A stretch of DNA of 64,000 nt from Ascarosepion bandense (GCA_037127315.1 JBBBDQ010001454.1:1091001-1155000); one strand, 5' to 3'. Positions 32,359 to 43,503 are shown, counted from the stretch's first letter. Made by a program: numbers and translations. The notes: generated by a model not told the origin, from the letters alone.

Positions 32359-33643
32359 GTAGCGAGCATAAAGATCAGAACGATTTTGAGTAAAAGTTTA
32401 AATGTGAAATAACTTTTTATTTTAAAGCTTCATAGAAAAGTTTTTCAAGGAAAAATAAGGAAATAAAGACAAATTATATAATTTCAAAATAAAAGGCTCA
32501 ATAAACTTATTTTGATGAAGTTATACGAATAATTATCTAACATTCGAAAACAATTGATGATCAAAACATCAGAACAATTAACAAAATCATACTATTATAA
32601 TGGATGCATCATATCCAAATGAAAATAGCGTTCATAATTCATTAGTACTTGATGTGCAAACATTTACTTTCAATAATAGTTTGACATCTTTTGCTACAGG
32701 AGCGAATTAATGTCTGGCATTCATTAACGGATATTTTCTCCTATTCTTTTTTCAAATTAGTCCATAGTTCTTTGGCGTTTGTTGGATTCTTTTCATTAGC
32801 TCTTTCATTTAGTAACTTCCAAACATTCTCAATAGGATTCATGTCTGGGCTTTGAGCAGGCCTCTCCATAACAGTAACATCCTCCTCAGAAAGAAATGTC
32901 TTAACAGACCTTGCTGCGTGACATGGCGCGTTATCATGCATACAGCTGGTTGATTAATTGCAGTTCTCAAATTAGGTACAACATATTTCTTCAATATCTC
33001 TTTGGATACAGCTATGTTAATTTTACCGTGTAGCCTAACAAGAGGTCTTGTACCAGCAGATGAAATCAAACCAAACACCATCACACTTCCTTCTCCAAAT
33101 TTAATGCTACTTTTAGTGCACTGAGGCAATATCGTTCTTTAGGACTGCGTCGAACGAACCTTCTCTCGTCACAACCGAACAGGTTAAACTTTGACTCATC
33201 GCTGAAATGAACACAATCTCACTGTTCTTCTGTCCATATGAGGTGTTCAGCGGCAAATTTCAATCGGCTCATTTGATTCCTTTTAGAAGTGTAAGGCTTT
33301 GTAGAGGCAACTCGACTGTTCAGTAAAGAGCCGGTGTAATTTAGTAAAATACCCGATTTTATATTCTAAACCTAATGTTTTTTTTTAATAATGCAAAATA
33401 ATTATTAAAGTTTTTGGATTTATTTAATCGTTCTGATGTTTTTAATCATCTATTTTTTTAATGTTGTATAATTATTCTTATAACTTCATCAAAAAAAATT
33501 TATTGAACTTTATATTTTGGAATTATATAATTTAATTTTATGTCCTTTTTTCCTTGATAAAATGTTCTTTGAAGCTTTAAAACAAAAAGTTATTTCATAT
33601 TTAGACTTTTTCTTAACATCGTTCAGATCTTTATGCTCGCTAC
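32359..33643 (-). mobile_element. Tc1-like transposon with about 215-bp inverted repeats
   Basis: Ends GTAGCGAGCATAAAGATC (32359-) and GATCTTTATGCTCGCTAC (-33643) are flanked by TA. Inversion continues inward to about 32575 and 33428 (AAATAACTTTTT.TTTAAAGCTTC, TTATTTTGATGAAGTTATA, ACATCAGAACAATTA), with moderate divergence. It begins 12 bp after the previous Tc1 remnant. The two families have different ends. Confidence 0.85.
32700..33280 (-). pseudogene. Tc1 transposase, catalytic half only
   Basis: On the minus strand: MSRLKFAAEHLIWTEEQ, then HFSDESKFNLFG (first Asp), SSIKFGEGSVMVFGLISSAG, HDNAPCHAARSVKTFLSEE (second Asp), and PDMNPIENVWKLLNERANEK (Glu). These are the three catalytic blocks of a DD34E Tc1 transposase. 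Two ORFs, 33129-32839 and 32941-32741, overlap across a frameshift, and upstream sequence has a stop. A normal Tc1 transposase is about 340 residues. Here roughly the first 110 residues (both helix-turn-helix units) are missing, so the product could not bind its ends. Confidence 0.8.
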
Positions 33644-33659
33644 TATATATATATATAAA

Positions 33660-34956
33660 ATTTAAAAAACAACGAATTTATTGACAGTCCCAAAGGCTCT
33701 TTCGTTCGTCATCTCATCAGGAGAAAATCGTTGGAATTAGAAATTAAACGAAAAGAACAGCAACGAAAATGAAGAGCAAAAAAAAAAAAAAAAAAAAAAG
33801 AAAAAGAAAAAAATGGGGTAAACACACGTTAAAATAAATATACATATAAATATATATACTTATAACGAGGGGAGGAGGAATCGCGTGTAAATAATTAGCG
33901 AGGGACAGTTAAAATAAAATATTCCCCAACAAATTTAGATATTTCAGAAAATCCTTCTGCCAGCAAAAATAATTTTTCTGTAAAGATATACAGACTGATT
34001 CCAAGATCTTTAAATGATTATTGGAACCAGCTATATGCAAAAGTTTTTGAACCAATCTTTTCTATACGAGTAGGCACAGGCTATATTCTCTACTAGGTGT
34101 TGAGCAATAGCCAATTCTATATTTGTAGAAGAAAGATAACACAGGTTATTTTGCCTAATCGTATTTTAGAAGGTACATGTTGATTAATTCTTGTTTCTAA
34201 ATGTAAGGTTGTACGCCCCACATAACCAGCAGCGCAATGGCAATTAAATTCATATCCCAAATTACTTAAAGGACGCAAACGCAGACCTAGTCCGAAAAAT
34301 ACAACGCAGAGCAACAGACGGAAAACAACCAGAAACCGACTTGCTAACTTGCTTAACCAGACTTGGCCCTTATCCCCAATCCAAACAACCTTCAAATAAA
34401 CAGGACACTTAGAAGGCCCCAGGCTTTTGGGAGAATGAAATTCCCTAGTCTTCTTTTTAATAATAAAATTAATAAGGGCTTCCGAATAGCCATTAATAAG
34501 AAAAATCTCCCTGATAATCTCAAATTTAGAGTCCAGTCTAGTAGAAGAACAAAGTTTGAGCGCCCTGTACACCAAGGTTTTAATAAGATTAATTTTTCTT
34601 TATGTAAGTGCAAACGCACACCAACTCATATACAGGCCAATAAAAGTGGGTTTACGATAAATACTTGTCAGAAAACCGCCTCTACTACGCTCTGCAACAA
34701 CGTCCAAAAAAGGGCAAACATTTGTCCTTCTCCGCTTCCATGGTGAAGGACAAAGGGGTTAAGCCTATTGAAAAAGTTTACGGTTTCACTTTCATTTGAA
34801 AAAGTAGCAAAGGTGTCATCAACGTACCTCACATAAATAAAAGTTTTAGACACTTTGTCAAAGAGCAACGACTCGTAGTGGCCCACAAAAATATCAGCTA
34901 ACACAAGACCAAGGGGACTACCCAGCTGGATCCCATCCACTTGGATATACATGATA
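33660..34956 (-). mobile_element. Penelope-like element 1, 3' portion (RT palm to GIY-YIG)
   Basis: Minus strand from 34952: YIQVDGIQLGSPLGLVLADI, FVGHYE, then IYVRYVDDTFATFSNESETV (RT catalytic YVDD). After frameshifts, 34619-34117 holds LRLSGRFFLLMAIRKPLLIL-type thumb sequence and GYEFNCHCAAGYVGRTTLHL, ETRINQHVPSKIR, the GIY-YIG endonuclease start. A hammerhead and A-rich DNA follow (33670-33800). The N-terminal RT part is found at 40876-41276, beyond the nested LINEs. Confidence 0.8.
33670..33734 (-). ncRNA. Hammerhead motif at the 3' end of Penelope-like element 1
   Basis: On the minus strand, CAACGA at the start of stem I pairs with TCGTTG at the end (with TTT/AAA continuing inward). 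CTGATGA (33714-33720 complement), GAAA and a GTC cleavage-type triplet appear in the right order. Stem II is very short (one clear pair) and stem III is imperfect (CC/GG with mispairs). Penelope-like elements commonly carry hammerheads in their terminal repeats, so position and order support the call. Confidence 0.5.
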
Positions 34957-34957
34957 T

Positions 34958-35780
34958 TTTGCCTCTGCTCGCAATGAGTGCAAGAAGATACTTAAAGAAG
35001 CCAAGATGTTGTTTGCAGCCAGAATGAAGCAGCGCGTAGCATCACGTAAGTTCGGTTCCAAAGACTACTGGAGGCTCTGTAAAAGTGTACTAAACAATAG
35101 CAAACCCTCAATCCCCCCTCTAATCAACGAATCTGTGGTCCTTACCTCTACAACAGACAAGGCTGAGTGCTTCACTCGCAGATTTTCCACTAACTTGACA
35201 CTGGACTCTTCTGGAGTATCTGTATCCAACTTCCTACTCCAAAACTGAGGCTCAACTGAATGACATTCACATTACCTCCTCGGTGGTCCCTAATAATTTC
35301 AAAGCTTGATCACTGTAAATCGAGCGGCTTCGACGGAATCCCAATCATTGTCCTGAAGAAATGTTCCCCTGAACTCTCCTTTGTTCTATCCAAACTTTAT
35401 AACTACTGACTCTCTGCTTCTTGCTTTCCTACCTGCTGGAAGTCCTCCTCCGTAGTTCCAATATATAAAAACACAGGTGAACCCTCTGACCCCTCCAATT
35501 ATCGCCCTATCAGCCTCCTACCGATTTTTGGCAAAGTGTTCGAAGCCGTCATCAACGCCGCGGTGGTTCAACATCTCACAGCCCACAGACTATTCTCTGA
35601 CAAACTGTATGGTTTCCGCTTCACCAGGTCTACTTCTGATATGCTCACGACCATAACTGATTATATACACCAGGCTCTCGACAAAAACGGCGAAGCCCGA
35701 ACTGTTGCCCTAGATATCTTCAAAGCGTTTGACAGAGTCTGGCATGCTTGCCTTCTATGCAAGCTGCGAGGTTATGGTAT
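34958..35780 (+). pseudogene. Jockey-like LINE copy A, 5' part (split)
   Basis: The plus strand starts SARNECKKILKEAKMLFAAR and continues KDYWRLCKSVLNNSKPSIPP, DKAECFTRRFSTNLTLDSSG. Then, with stops and frameshifts, SNYRPISLLPIFGKVFEAVI and AVVQHLTAHRLFSDKLYGFR, and TVALDIFKAFDRVWHACLLC, KLRGYGI. These are the RT fingers and palm of the same family as copy B, about 80% similar at protein level by eye. It stops at the poly(T) marking insertion of copy B and resumes at 39977. The 5' end is truncated at the junction with Penelope-like element 1. Confidence 0.85.
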
Positions 35781-35782
35781 TT

Positions 35783-38700
35783 TTTTTTTTAACCATTTCA
35801 CCCCGAGCAAGGCGGAAACGCCACTGATGTGCAGGGGGTTACATAAATGTAAAATGATTAATTAGAAAAGAGTGAGGAGTACAAGCTAGTTAGAAAGGAA
35901 CAACAGAAAGCTAAGAAAGCAGGTGCGATGACAGATACATAGGTGGAGAGAAAGGGAAGGTTATACGGAGGTGGGAAGAGAGCTAGAGTCCTGTGGTTAG
36001 TAGATGAGTATTGACTTTGCATTTAAATTTCTGGAGGTTGTAGCCGTCAGGAAAGCAAGAATACGGGAGTGAGTTCCACAGGCGGGAAGTGCGAGAGAGG
36101 AAGCTGCAGGAGTAGAATTGTCGTCTGCATTTGGCTAACCTGACTGTGAATGGGTGGGACCCAGATGCCAGTCTGGTTGCACGGGTAAACACCTGTTGAG
36201 GAGGCATCAGTGACTTAAGCTCATCCGAGCAGAAGCCATGAAAGTATTTATAGAAGAGACATAGGGAGGCCACATTTCGACGATGGGAAAGTGGCTGCAG
36301 TCGAGTCGCCAGATCAGTACCTATCACATTACAGACTCTCCTTTGGAGCTTGTCAAGAACACTGAGGAGAACGGCCACCTGACCATAAATGGCAGCAGTA
36401 CTCCAAGCACGGACTTGTATATATGCAGGATGGATTCAGGTGGAAAAACATCCTGGATCGACATAGTGACCCAATCTTCTTAGCAGTAGATTTTGCTATG
36501 GATTCAATATAGTGGTTCCATTTGAGGTCTGAGGACAGGGTAAGTCCGAGGAGGCGTAGTGTATTACTCTCCGGGAGAATCACCTGGTCCATGCTTATGG
36601 GAGGCAGAAGAGGTTGCCTGCAATGGTTGACAGACAACAGCTTGGTCTTAGATGAATTGAAGTTAACAAGCCACTTCTTGCCTCAGTTCACCACAGAGTG
36701 TAGATCCCGCTCAAGGTCAGCAGCGAGATTATGTCAGTCCGCCACGACAGGTTTCTTACTGGAGCGGGAGTATATAGTAGTGTCATCTGCGTAGATGCCT
36801 ACTTGGGACTTGATCTCATCTGGGAGGTCGTTGATGAAAATAAGGAAGAGCGTCGGGCCCAGGATAGAGCCCTGTGGGACACCAGCATTCGTGCTGTAGG
36901 ACGAAGAGGCACGCCAATTCAGAACGACCTTCATTTTGCGGTTATTTAAGAAAGATTGGATTAGGTCAAGCAGGCGACCGGTAATACCATAACCGCGTAG
37001 TTTGCATAGGAGGCCAGGGTGCCAAACCCTATCGAAAGCCTTGGAGATGTCCAGAGCAACCGCGCGAGCCTCGTCAGGCTCATCAAGGGCCTGTAGCATG
37101 TACTCCGTTACAGTTGTTAGCAGGTCGGCCGTGGACCTGTCAAAGCGGAATCCATATTGCCTGTCGGAGAACAGTTTGTGGGCGGTGAGATGACGAACTA
37201 TTTCAGCATTGATTATAGCCTCGAATACTTTTCCGAATATTGGTAGAAGACTGATAGGGCGATAGTTGGATGGGTCCGAGGGTTCACCACAATTCTTAAA
37301 GACAGGAACGACTGAGGAGAATTTCCAGCATGCAGGAAAGCAGGAAGCAGAAAGGCAGTAGTTAAACAGTTTAGAGAGGACAGGGGAAAGTTCAGGGGCA
37401 CACCTCTTAAGGACTACCACCGGGATTCCATTGTCTCCACACGCCTTATTGGGGTCGAGTTTTGAAATTACTCTGGATACTACTGTCGGGGTAATATATA
37501 CGTCGTGCAGTTTGGCCTCAGTTCTAATAGGGAAGTTGGGTGGGTGCACTCCGGACGAGTCGAATGTGGAGTTGGATGAGAATCTGCGGGCAAAGCACTC
37601 AGCTTTGTCCGCAGATGACGTGAGAACCTCAAATCCATGGATTAAAGGATGTATTGAGGATTTCCTATTGTTGAGCACTCGTTTACAAATTCTCCAATAG
37701 TCCTTGGAGCTGAACTTGCGGTCAGCTATGCGCTGCCGCATTCTCTCAGCAAACAACTGTTTGGCGTCATTTAGGGTTCTCTTGCACTCATTGCGAGCAG
37801 ATGTGAACAGGCGCCTATTGTGATCTGTTGGCTGTCTCCAGAATAGATGGAAGTAATGGTTCCTGTGGGCAATGGCGGCTGAGCAGGCCGGAGAGAACCA
37901 CGGAGAGGAATGAGGTTTTAAGCAATACTTCCTGGTGGGTATGAAGGCATCAATGCCAGCTTTCACCCATGACGAGACCTCAGAGGCACAGTCATCAACT
38001 GATAGGTCAAACACTTTTCCCCAAGGGACGTCGCAGAGGAAATCGCGAAAGGCATCCCAGACAGCTTTTTGGTAGAGGTAGGAGGTTCTATAAGTAGGGG
38101 GCTCCTGGGGGGAGTGAGATTGGAAAGAAATACTGAGGGAGACTACAGAGTGGTCGGAGTTGCCGAGAGGGCAAAGCTGCGAGACTTGACAGGCGTCAGG
38201 CGCAGAGGTGAAACATATATCTAGCAGTGAGGAATGACCCGAGGGAGTGCTTGGAAAGCGAGTGGGGAAGTCCACCACTTGCGTAAGGGATTGGGAAATA
38301 GCAAAGTTCATGGCGTGAATGCCCGCCGGATCAGTAACGGCGTTTTCAAGCCACTCAGAGTGATGGGCATTGAGGTCTCCAAATACAAATATGTGTGCGA
38401 ATGGGTGATAGGAAATAGCCTTATCTATGTCGTCGGCAATGCTATCTAGTAGGGAGCAGTCAGGAGAGGAGGGAGAACGGTAAAGGAAGAATAGGTAGCT
38501 AACCGAACTGAGGAGAGACAGGCGGAGACATATGTATTGGTGGTCAGTAGATTCGAGTGAAGTCACCCTAGTTATGGGGAGGTGTTCGCTGACATAAACA
38601 CGCAGCCCATGCATGTGGACAGTGGAATCCTTCCTTAAAAGGGGAAGATAACCAGGGATGAAGAGGTCAGAAAAGGGAATAGCTGAGTTGAGGTTAGTTT

Positions 38701-39970
38701 CGCAGAGCGCGAGGATGTCAGGGGACCTTTCATGCAGGAACGCTTCTACACTAGGAAAGTTAGTACGAATGCCTCGGATATTAGTGAAGGAGAGGTTAAT
38801 GGGTTTAGGTGGTTTGGATTTAACTGGTTTAGGGTCATTTCTGATTTGTTTAGTCATGATTCTGTTTGTAGAAAGGGACCTAGAGTAGAGGATACAGGCG
38901 GTCATTACCCACGATCTGTGCTGGGAGGGAAACTGGCTAGGGCTGCAACAAGGTGTGGCGTCGGGGTTGCCCACCGAAAGCGCTTGCAGGGACACCTATC
39001 CATGCGCGACATGGCACTACAAGAACCCCGATATTATACAACTGTTGATTAGAGCAGCAGTTGTTGACGCTACGCAAGAGTTAGGGCTCCTAACTACCAG
39101 TCGGAAGCAGCAACCAGGAAACTGCCAACCCGGTACCCTCACAGTGATGAGCCGTTGCCACCAACCGGCCAGATCGCAGGAAACTCACAGAAGCACCAGT
39201 ACCAAGGTCTGAAGAGAAAGAAGAGAAAACTGGAAACCACATCCTAAACAGGAAACAAGGGGTAAGCCTCTACTCCAGTTCAATAGACGTGGGAGGAGTA
39301 TTGACCGGGCGATAGTGTGACCTATCTACTCCTATAAAAAAAAACAAAAACAAAAAAAACACGCACAAACTTCGAAAAAACACAAACTTCCAAAAGTGGA
39401 GAGTTAACTAAGTTTTAACTTAGTTAAAGTCTAAATGAAGCATGAACTCCAAAAAGGGGGAAAAACGAAAAATACAGATATATATACAAAAGAAAAAAAA
39501 AACGAAAAATACCTCACAGTTTAGCACAGGAAATTTGAATTAAAGTTTCATTCTTCAATTCTTGCTTTTCCCAAAAATCAACATCAAGTTAAGCTGCTAG
39601 GTGAATTCCGATTCAAAGAACAGAACATAGCGGGGAGGGGTAACTAATGGCTGCTGATACCTTGGCCAGGGTAGCTTCGCATAACAGAATAAATAAATAA
39701 AAATTTCAAACTTTTTTTTTTCCTCCCAAGTGAAGCATGAACTCCAAAAAAGGGGAAAAAAAACGAAAAATACAGATATATATACAAAAGAAAAAAGAAA
39801 AAAAAACGAAAAATACCTCACAGTTTAACACAGGAAATTTGAATTAAAATTTCATTCTTCAATAGGAAAAAAAAAAAGTTTGAAATTTTTATTTATTTAT
39901 TCTGTTATGCGAAGCTACCCTGGCCAAGGTATCAGCAGCCATTAGTTACCCCTCCCCGCTATGTTCTGTT
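35783..39970 (-). mobile_element. Jockey-like LINE copy B, nearly full length, inserted in copy A
   Basis: The poly(T) run at 35780-35791 is the poly(A) tail of this minus-strand element. The 3' UTR is 35792-35982, ORF2 about 35983-38995, and the 5' region about 38996-39970, with a duplicated and inverted segment at its outer end. Copy A coding sequence stops at GYGI on the left and resumes within FLSNRTMKV on the right. About ten codons at the insertion point are missing and no clear target duplication is visible, so the integration may have deleted some target DNA. Confidence 0.85.
35983..38995 (-). pseudogene. LINE ORF2: AP-type endonuclease plus reverse transcriptase
   Basis: From 38995 the first 753 codons are open. 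The endonuclease (about residues 66-290) has NLSFTNIRGIRTNFPSVEAF, ILALCETNL, FVFGDLNAHHSEW and GNSDHSVVSLSI. The reverse transcriptase (about residues 470 on) has VVPVFKNCGEPSDPSNYRPI, AVALDISKAFDRVWHPGLLC, AGVPQGSILGPTLFLIFIND and IYADDTTIYS (catalytic YADD). Two in-frame TGA codons follow (36734-36736 and 36683-36685). The second replaces a tryptophan expected in WGKKW. A frameshift near 36360-36378 then leads to NVIGTDLATRLQPLSHRRNV and CFPDGYNLQKFKCKVNTHLL at the end. No separate gag-like ORF1 was recognised. The protein nicks target DNA and copies the element RNA in place. This copy is recently dead. Confidence 0.9.
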
Positions 39971-39976
39971 CTTTGA
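39434..39976. repeat. Duplicated and inverted 5' end of LINE copy B
   Basis: 39434-39560 is repeated directly at 39733-39860 (TGAAGCATGAACTCCAAAAA, ACAGATATATATACAAAAGA, AATACCTCACAGTTTA.CACA, GGAAATTTGAATTAAA). The segment between, 39601-39730, reappears inverted at 39862-39976 (TTCAAAGAACAGAACATAGC, GGGGAGGGGTAACTAATGGC, TACCTTGGCCAGGGTAGCTT). This puts a direct duplicate between inverted arms of about 115 bp. Confidence 0.9.
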
Positions 39977-40873
39977 ATATTCCTTTCAAATCGCACAATG
40001 AAGGTAATATTGAACGGACATGCTTCCTATTACTATCATACGAACGCAGGTGTCCCTTAAGGCTCTACTCTAGGTCCTATGCTTTTCCTTATCTACATTA
40101 ACGATCTCTCAGATGTAATAAGATCCCAAATAGGCATATACACTGATGACACTACGATTTACTCTCGCATCGATCAAAAATCTTCCGTGACTGACAAATC
40201 AAACCTCGCTGCCGAGCTTGAGGAGGACCTCCGATCCGTGGCGAACTGGGGTAAAAAATGACTCGTGAATTTTAATGCTTTCAAAACGAAACTGCTATCT
40301 ATTAACCTTCACAGACAATCGCTCCTACCTCCCATTAGCATGAATCAGGCTAGTCTCTCTGAAAGCAAAACACTGCACCTCCTCGGCTTAGCTCTCACAA
40401 CAGACCTCAAGTGGAATGACTATATACAGTCCATAGCTAAATCCGTTGCTAAGAAAGTCGGTTCTTTGTGTAAGGACCGGAAGTTTTTTTCTGCTTGAAA
40501 CAATCCTGCACATATATAAATCTACCATCCGCCCGTGCATTGAATACTGCTGCCATATCTGGGCGAGTGCTCTTGCTATCCACCTAAGTGTCCTTGACAA
40601 AATCCAACGGAGAATCTGAAATGCAACAGATCCCGACTTGGCAGCTCAGATACAGTCACTTTCTCACCGGTCATGTCCTATCTCACTAACCTGCATCCTC
40701 TCTCTCATGCTCCTTTCTCCATCCATTCCACTCTCATCAGTATTCCCGTCGTTCTCTTACCCACTTCCCGACACCCTCTGTAACATGTCACTCTTTCTAA
40801 TAACCTTCCTCCTATGTAACACCCTGCAAAACAGTGGCAGTAAAATGTCTTGCCTGGGTCGATATGATTATGT
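39977..40873 (+). pseudogene. Jockey-like LINE copy A, 3' part (split)
   Basis: Resumes at FLSNRTMKVILNG, then HTNAGVP, a stop in place of Gln, [30 protein letters not shown] (catalytic YADD changed to YTDD), and KLLSINLHRQSLLPPISMNQ, LHLLGLALTTDLKWNDYIQS. After PDLAAQIQSLSHRS (broken frame) an internal deletion of roughly 270 bp removes the C-terminal block and joins to the family 3' UTR (CATCAGTATTCCC, AACAGTGGCAGTAAAATGTC), ending CGATATGATTATGTAAAAATA at about 40873. Confidence 0.85.
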
Positions 40874-40875
40874 AA

Positions 40876-41276
40876 AAATAGTTTCAAAGCTAAACTCCAC
40901 AGAACTAGTACAAAGTGTCATAAGTTCGACAAATACATCCCTAGGAAAAGGAGGTGGCTTAATATCACCCTCGTGTAACGAGTCTGCACAAATATCAATA
41001 GTCTCCATTAATGGTGCATTAGAAAAACAGACTGGACACATCAAATGAGCACATAAAATCAGTATCAGGGCATAGCTGTATGGCCTGTAAACGTTCACCA
41101 AACGAGAACGAATCAGATATACAATATTTAGTATAAAATGTTCGAACAGGTTGTATGACATGCACAAGCCATTGAGCCAAAGAATGCTGGACTGAACCAA
41201 TCATTGATAGCTTGGATCTCAACGGAACGGAAATGAATAATTTTTTTATTAATTTGATTCTATTTCTTAGAACCAA
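40876..41276 (-). mobile_element. Penelope-like element 1, N-terminal RT portion
   Basis: On the minus strand ORF 41276-41019 holds GSVQHSLAQWLVHVIQPVRT, YCISDSFSFGERLQAIQLCP and DTDFMCSFDVSSLF. After a frameshift NAPLMETIDICADSLHEGDI, PPPFPRDVFVELMTLCTSSV and EFSFETIF follow. These are RT blocks (SFDVSSLFTNVP) that in a complete Penelope-like element lie just before the IQVDG..GSPLG block found at 34952. The plus-strand LINE copy A therefore split this element. Upstream (41277-41440) no further motif is clear. Confidence 0.85.
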
Positions 41277-41441
41277 ATTAATAAAAATTATCCAAATGTT
41301 GGAGAATTTTTGTCTTTATTTTCAACTGAAATTAAAGCCAAAATACGACGTTTAGAACGGCTCATGATTAAACATAATAGACATTCATTGTCTCTTATAT
41401 TTAACAGTATATGTTAAGAAAATTATTTGCTGCCTCGCTAC

Positions 41442-41442
<1 letters not shown>

Positions 41443-41502
<60 letters not shown>
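41443..41502. repeat. (TA)n microsatellite with (GT)n end
   Basis: About 29 TA units followed by CGTGTGTGTGTGCG. Confidence 0.9.
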
Positions 41503-41504
<2 letters not shown>

Positions 41505-41519
41505 TGTGTGTGTGCGTAT

Positions 41520-42780
41520 TATATACTAATAATTTATAATTCGTTCTTCCTAAATACTTGAAAGAACAGTTTCAGTTTTTCCATCTCATCAAAATACAAA
41601 AAAATAACCCAGAAAAGTAACGAAAAAGAAAGTTTATATTTTTATCATGGAAAACGGTTCGCGTGTCGACAGGAAGAAAGCCAGACAAGGCTATTCCGAA
41701 GACTCGTCCAAGGTAGATAGACAAAGGCCTGACCCTCTCCCGTATGCGGTGTCTATGTGGAATTTTTTCCTGAATGTATGCGCTCAGTAATGCTTCACAT
41801 AAAAATCGGCCATTTGCCACATCCCGTCTATGCGGGGAGGCTCGGGTAAATGCTGAAAGAAGAAAACTAAACTGTTGACAGCTGCATAAACAAAGTCAAT
41901 CTCTTTTTGTGCCGACCATTGATTTAACTTCATTCGCACAATGTTTTTAAAAATAAATCTATATTTTGATGTTCCCAGTTGAGAAATACAAGCGAAGTTT
42001 ATTTTAATCGGTTCGCGTAAGTGACAAGCGAAAGCAAGTCATGCACATTTTTCTACAGCAACCAAAGATCCAATCTTCTTTATTAACGCTGTTGCCATGA
42101 TATATAACACGCTCTCCGTTTGATTTGATTTTCAGTTTTATTATTGTCTTCTTTTTCCATTAATGTCACCGTGGCTCATATAAGGTATAAAAAGTCATGC
42201 ATTTTCAAAGCCTATAAGTCATCGATCGACTCGCGAATACGATTTCCACCGACGTAGCCATAGCTAGACTTTCGTTTTCTGCCGTTTTGTTTTGCAATGC
42301 CTGTGCCATAAGCTTTGCTTTAAGCGACATTCTCTCTGTTTTCCACGTCCGCCATATATGCTGGCATTCACAAGTAATCTAGAGCGGATTTATCCAACAG
42401 CATATGATTTTTTTTATCATTGAGCAGTTATAAAAGCACCGTGCTTGAAATAAAAGTAGCGCTTTCCTTTTAAAGTATTAATATTAACAATAATATTAAT
42501 GATAAAGAAGAATATTAGGGATAAGGGAATACTTAACATCAATTGCTTCAACGGACAGGAGTAGCGACATTAAAGAAAGATGGTGTTTTTTTAAAATCCA
42601 TTTTGCAGGGAAGTTAGAAAATAGGATTCAATGTCCACCAGCAGAAACGGAAAGACAACGATAAAAGGTAGAAAAACACGAAAGCGTGCGTGACAGAAAC
42701 GGAAAAGAGTTAATATTTTAAGCGATTAGCAATTTTGAACGTCTATAGCTCAGCCAATACCTCAAATGGAGCATATATAT
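41520..42780. other. No feature recognised
   Basis: Less AT-rich in parts. The minus ORF at 41572-41820 has no known motif. I see no gene, RNA or repeat ends. Confidence 0.4.
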
Positions 42781-42796
42781 ACAATAATTAGAAGGA

Positions 42797-42975
42797 GTCA
42801 CGGTAGATAGGAGTAATCGGAGAGCCGAGTTTGAATTCTAGTGGAATTCATTATATTCACTTTGGTAAATACCCTAGGAAAATGTATGTCATTCTCTTCT
42901 TCCTCGCACAGCTAAATAGCAGGGCAGACTAGGTTTTATAGTCTTAGTCGGCAACCAGTCTAACTCAGTACAAAT
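42797..42975 (+). repeat. tRNA-derived SINE family 3, copy 1
   Basis: GAGCCGAGTTTGAATTCTAG (B box), AATACCCTAGGAAAATGTAT, ATAGCAGGGCAGACTAGGTT, CTTAGTCGGCAACCAGTCTA parallel 43201-43500. Confidence 0.65.
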
Positions 42976-43200
42976 TAGCAACACATGCGGTTGGAGACCA
43001 TTTGTGAAGCCAAAAAGGCCTGTGAATCTTCTAGAGAAGTGAATTCAATCTTCCCAGGGTGAATGTCGCCATTGCTAGAGATAATGTGAAAATGGTCAGT
43101 TCATTATACAGACTTCAGTAAATATTTAATCCTCTCTGTTAGACTCTTACAAAAGCAAGATCAGACTAAAATGGAGTATTAATGCCACATATCCCGAAGG

Positions 43201-43500
43201 ATGTGCGTTGTGGTACAGTGGATATCGGCTCGGAACGAGAAACCGGGGAGAAGCCGAGTTCGAATTCCAGTTGAGTCCATAGTATTCACTTACGCGCAAA
43301 TACCCTTGGGAAAGGTATTAATCCGTCTCTTCCTTCCAGTTGTGGGTTACATAGCAAGATTGGGTTCTATAGCCTTGGTCGGCAACCAGTCTACCGCAGA
43401 AAGCAATGGCAACCTACTGCGGGATAATCTTCTACCCAGTCAGTCATATCTCTTTCGAGACATGATCGCCCAAGCGTGTATCACGTATGGCACTTAACTG
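43201..43500 (+). repeat. tRNA-derived SINE family 3, copy 2
   Basis: A box TGGTACAGTGGATATCGG, B box GAGTTCGAATTCC, then AATACCCTTGGGAAAGGTAT, TTCTATAGCCTTGGTCGGCA and an end with CAGTCAGTCATATCTCTTTC, GTATCACGTATGGCACTTAA. The 98-residue ORF across it is a SINE artefact. Confidence 0.75.
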
Positions 43501-43503
43501 ACT

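Noticed and set aside
36283..39212. Plus-strand ORFs across LINE copy B
   Set aside because: Antisense shadows of the minus-strand endonuclease/RT gene.
43201..43497. 98-residue plus-strand ORF
   Set aside because: It coincides with a tRNA-SINE including A and B boxes. No protein family match by eye.
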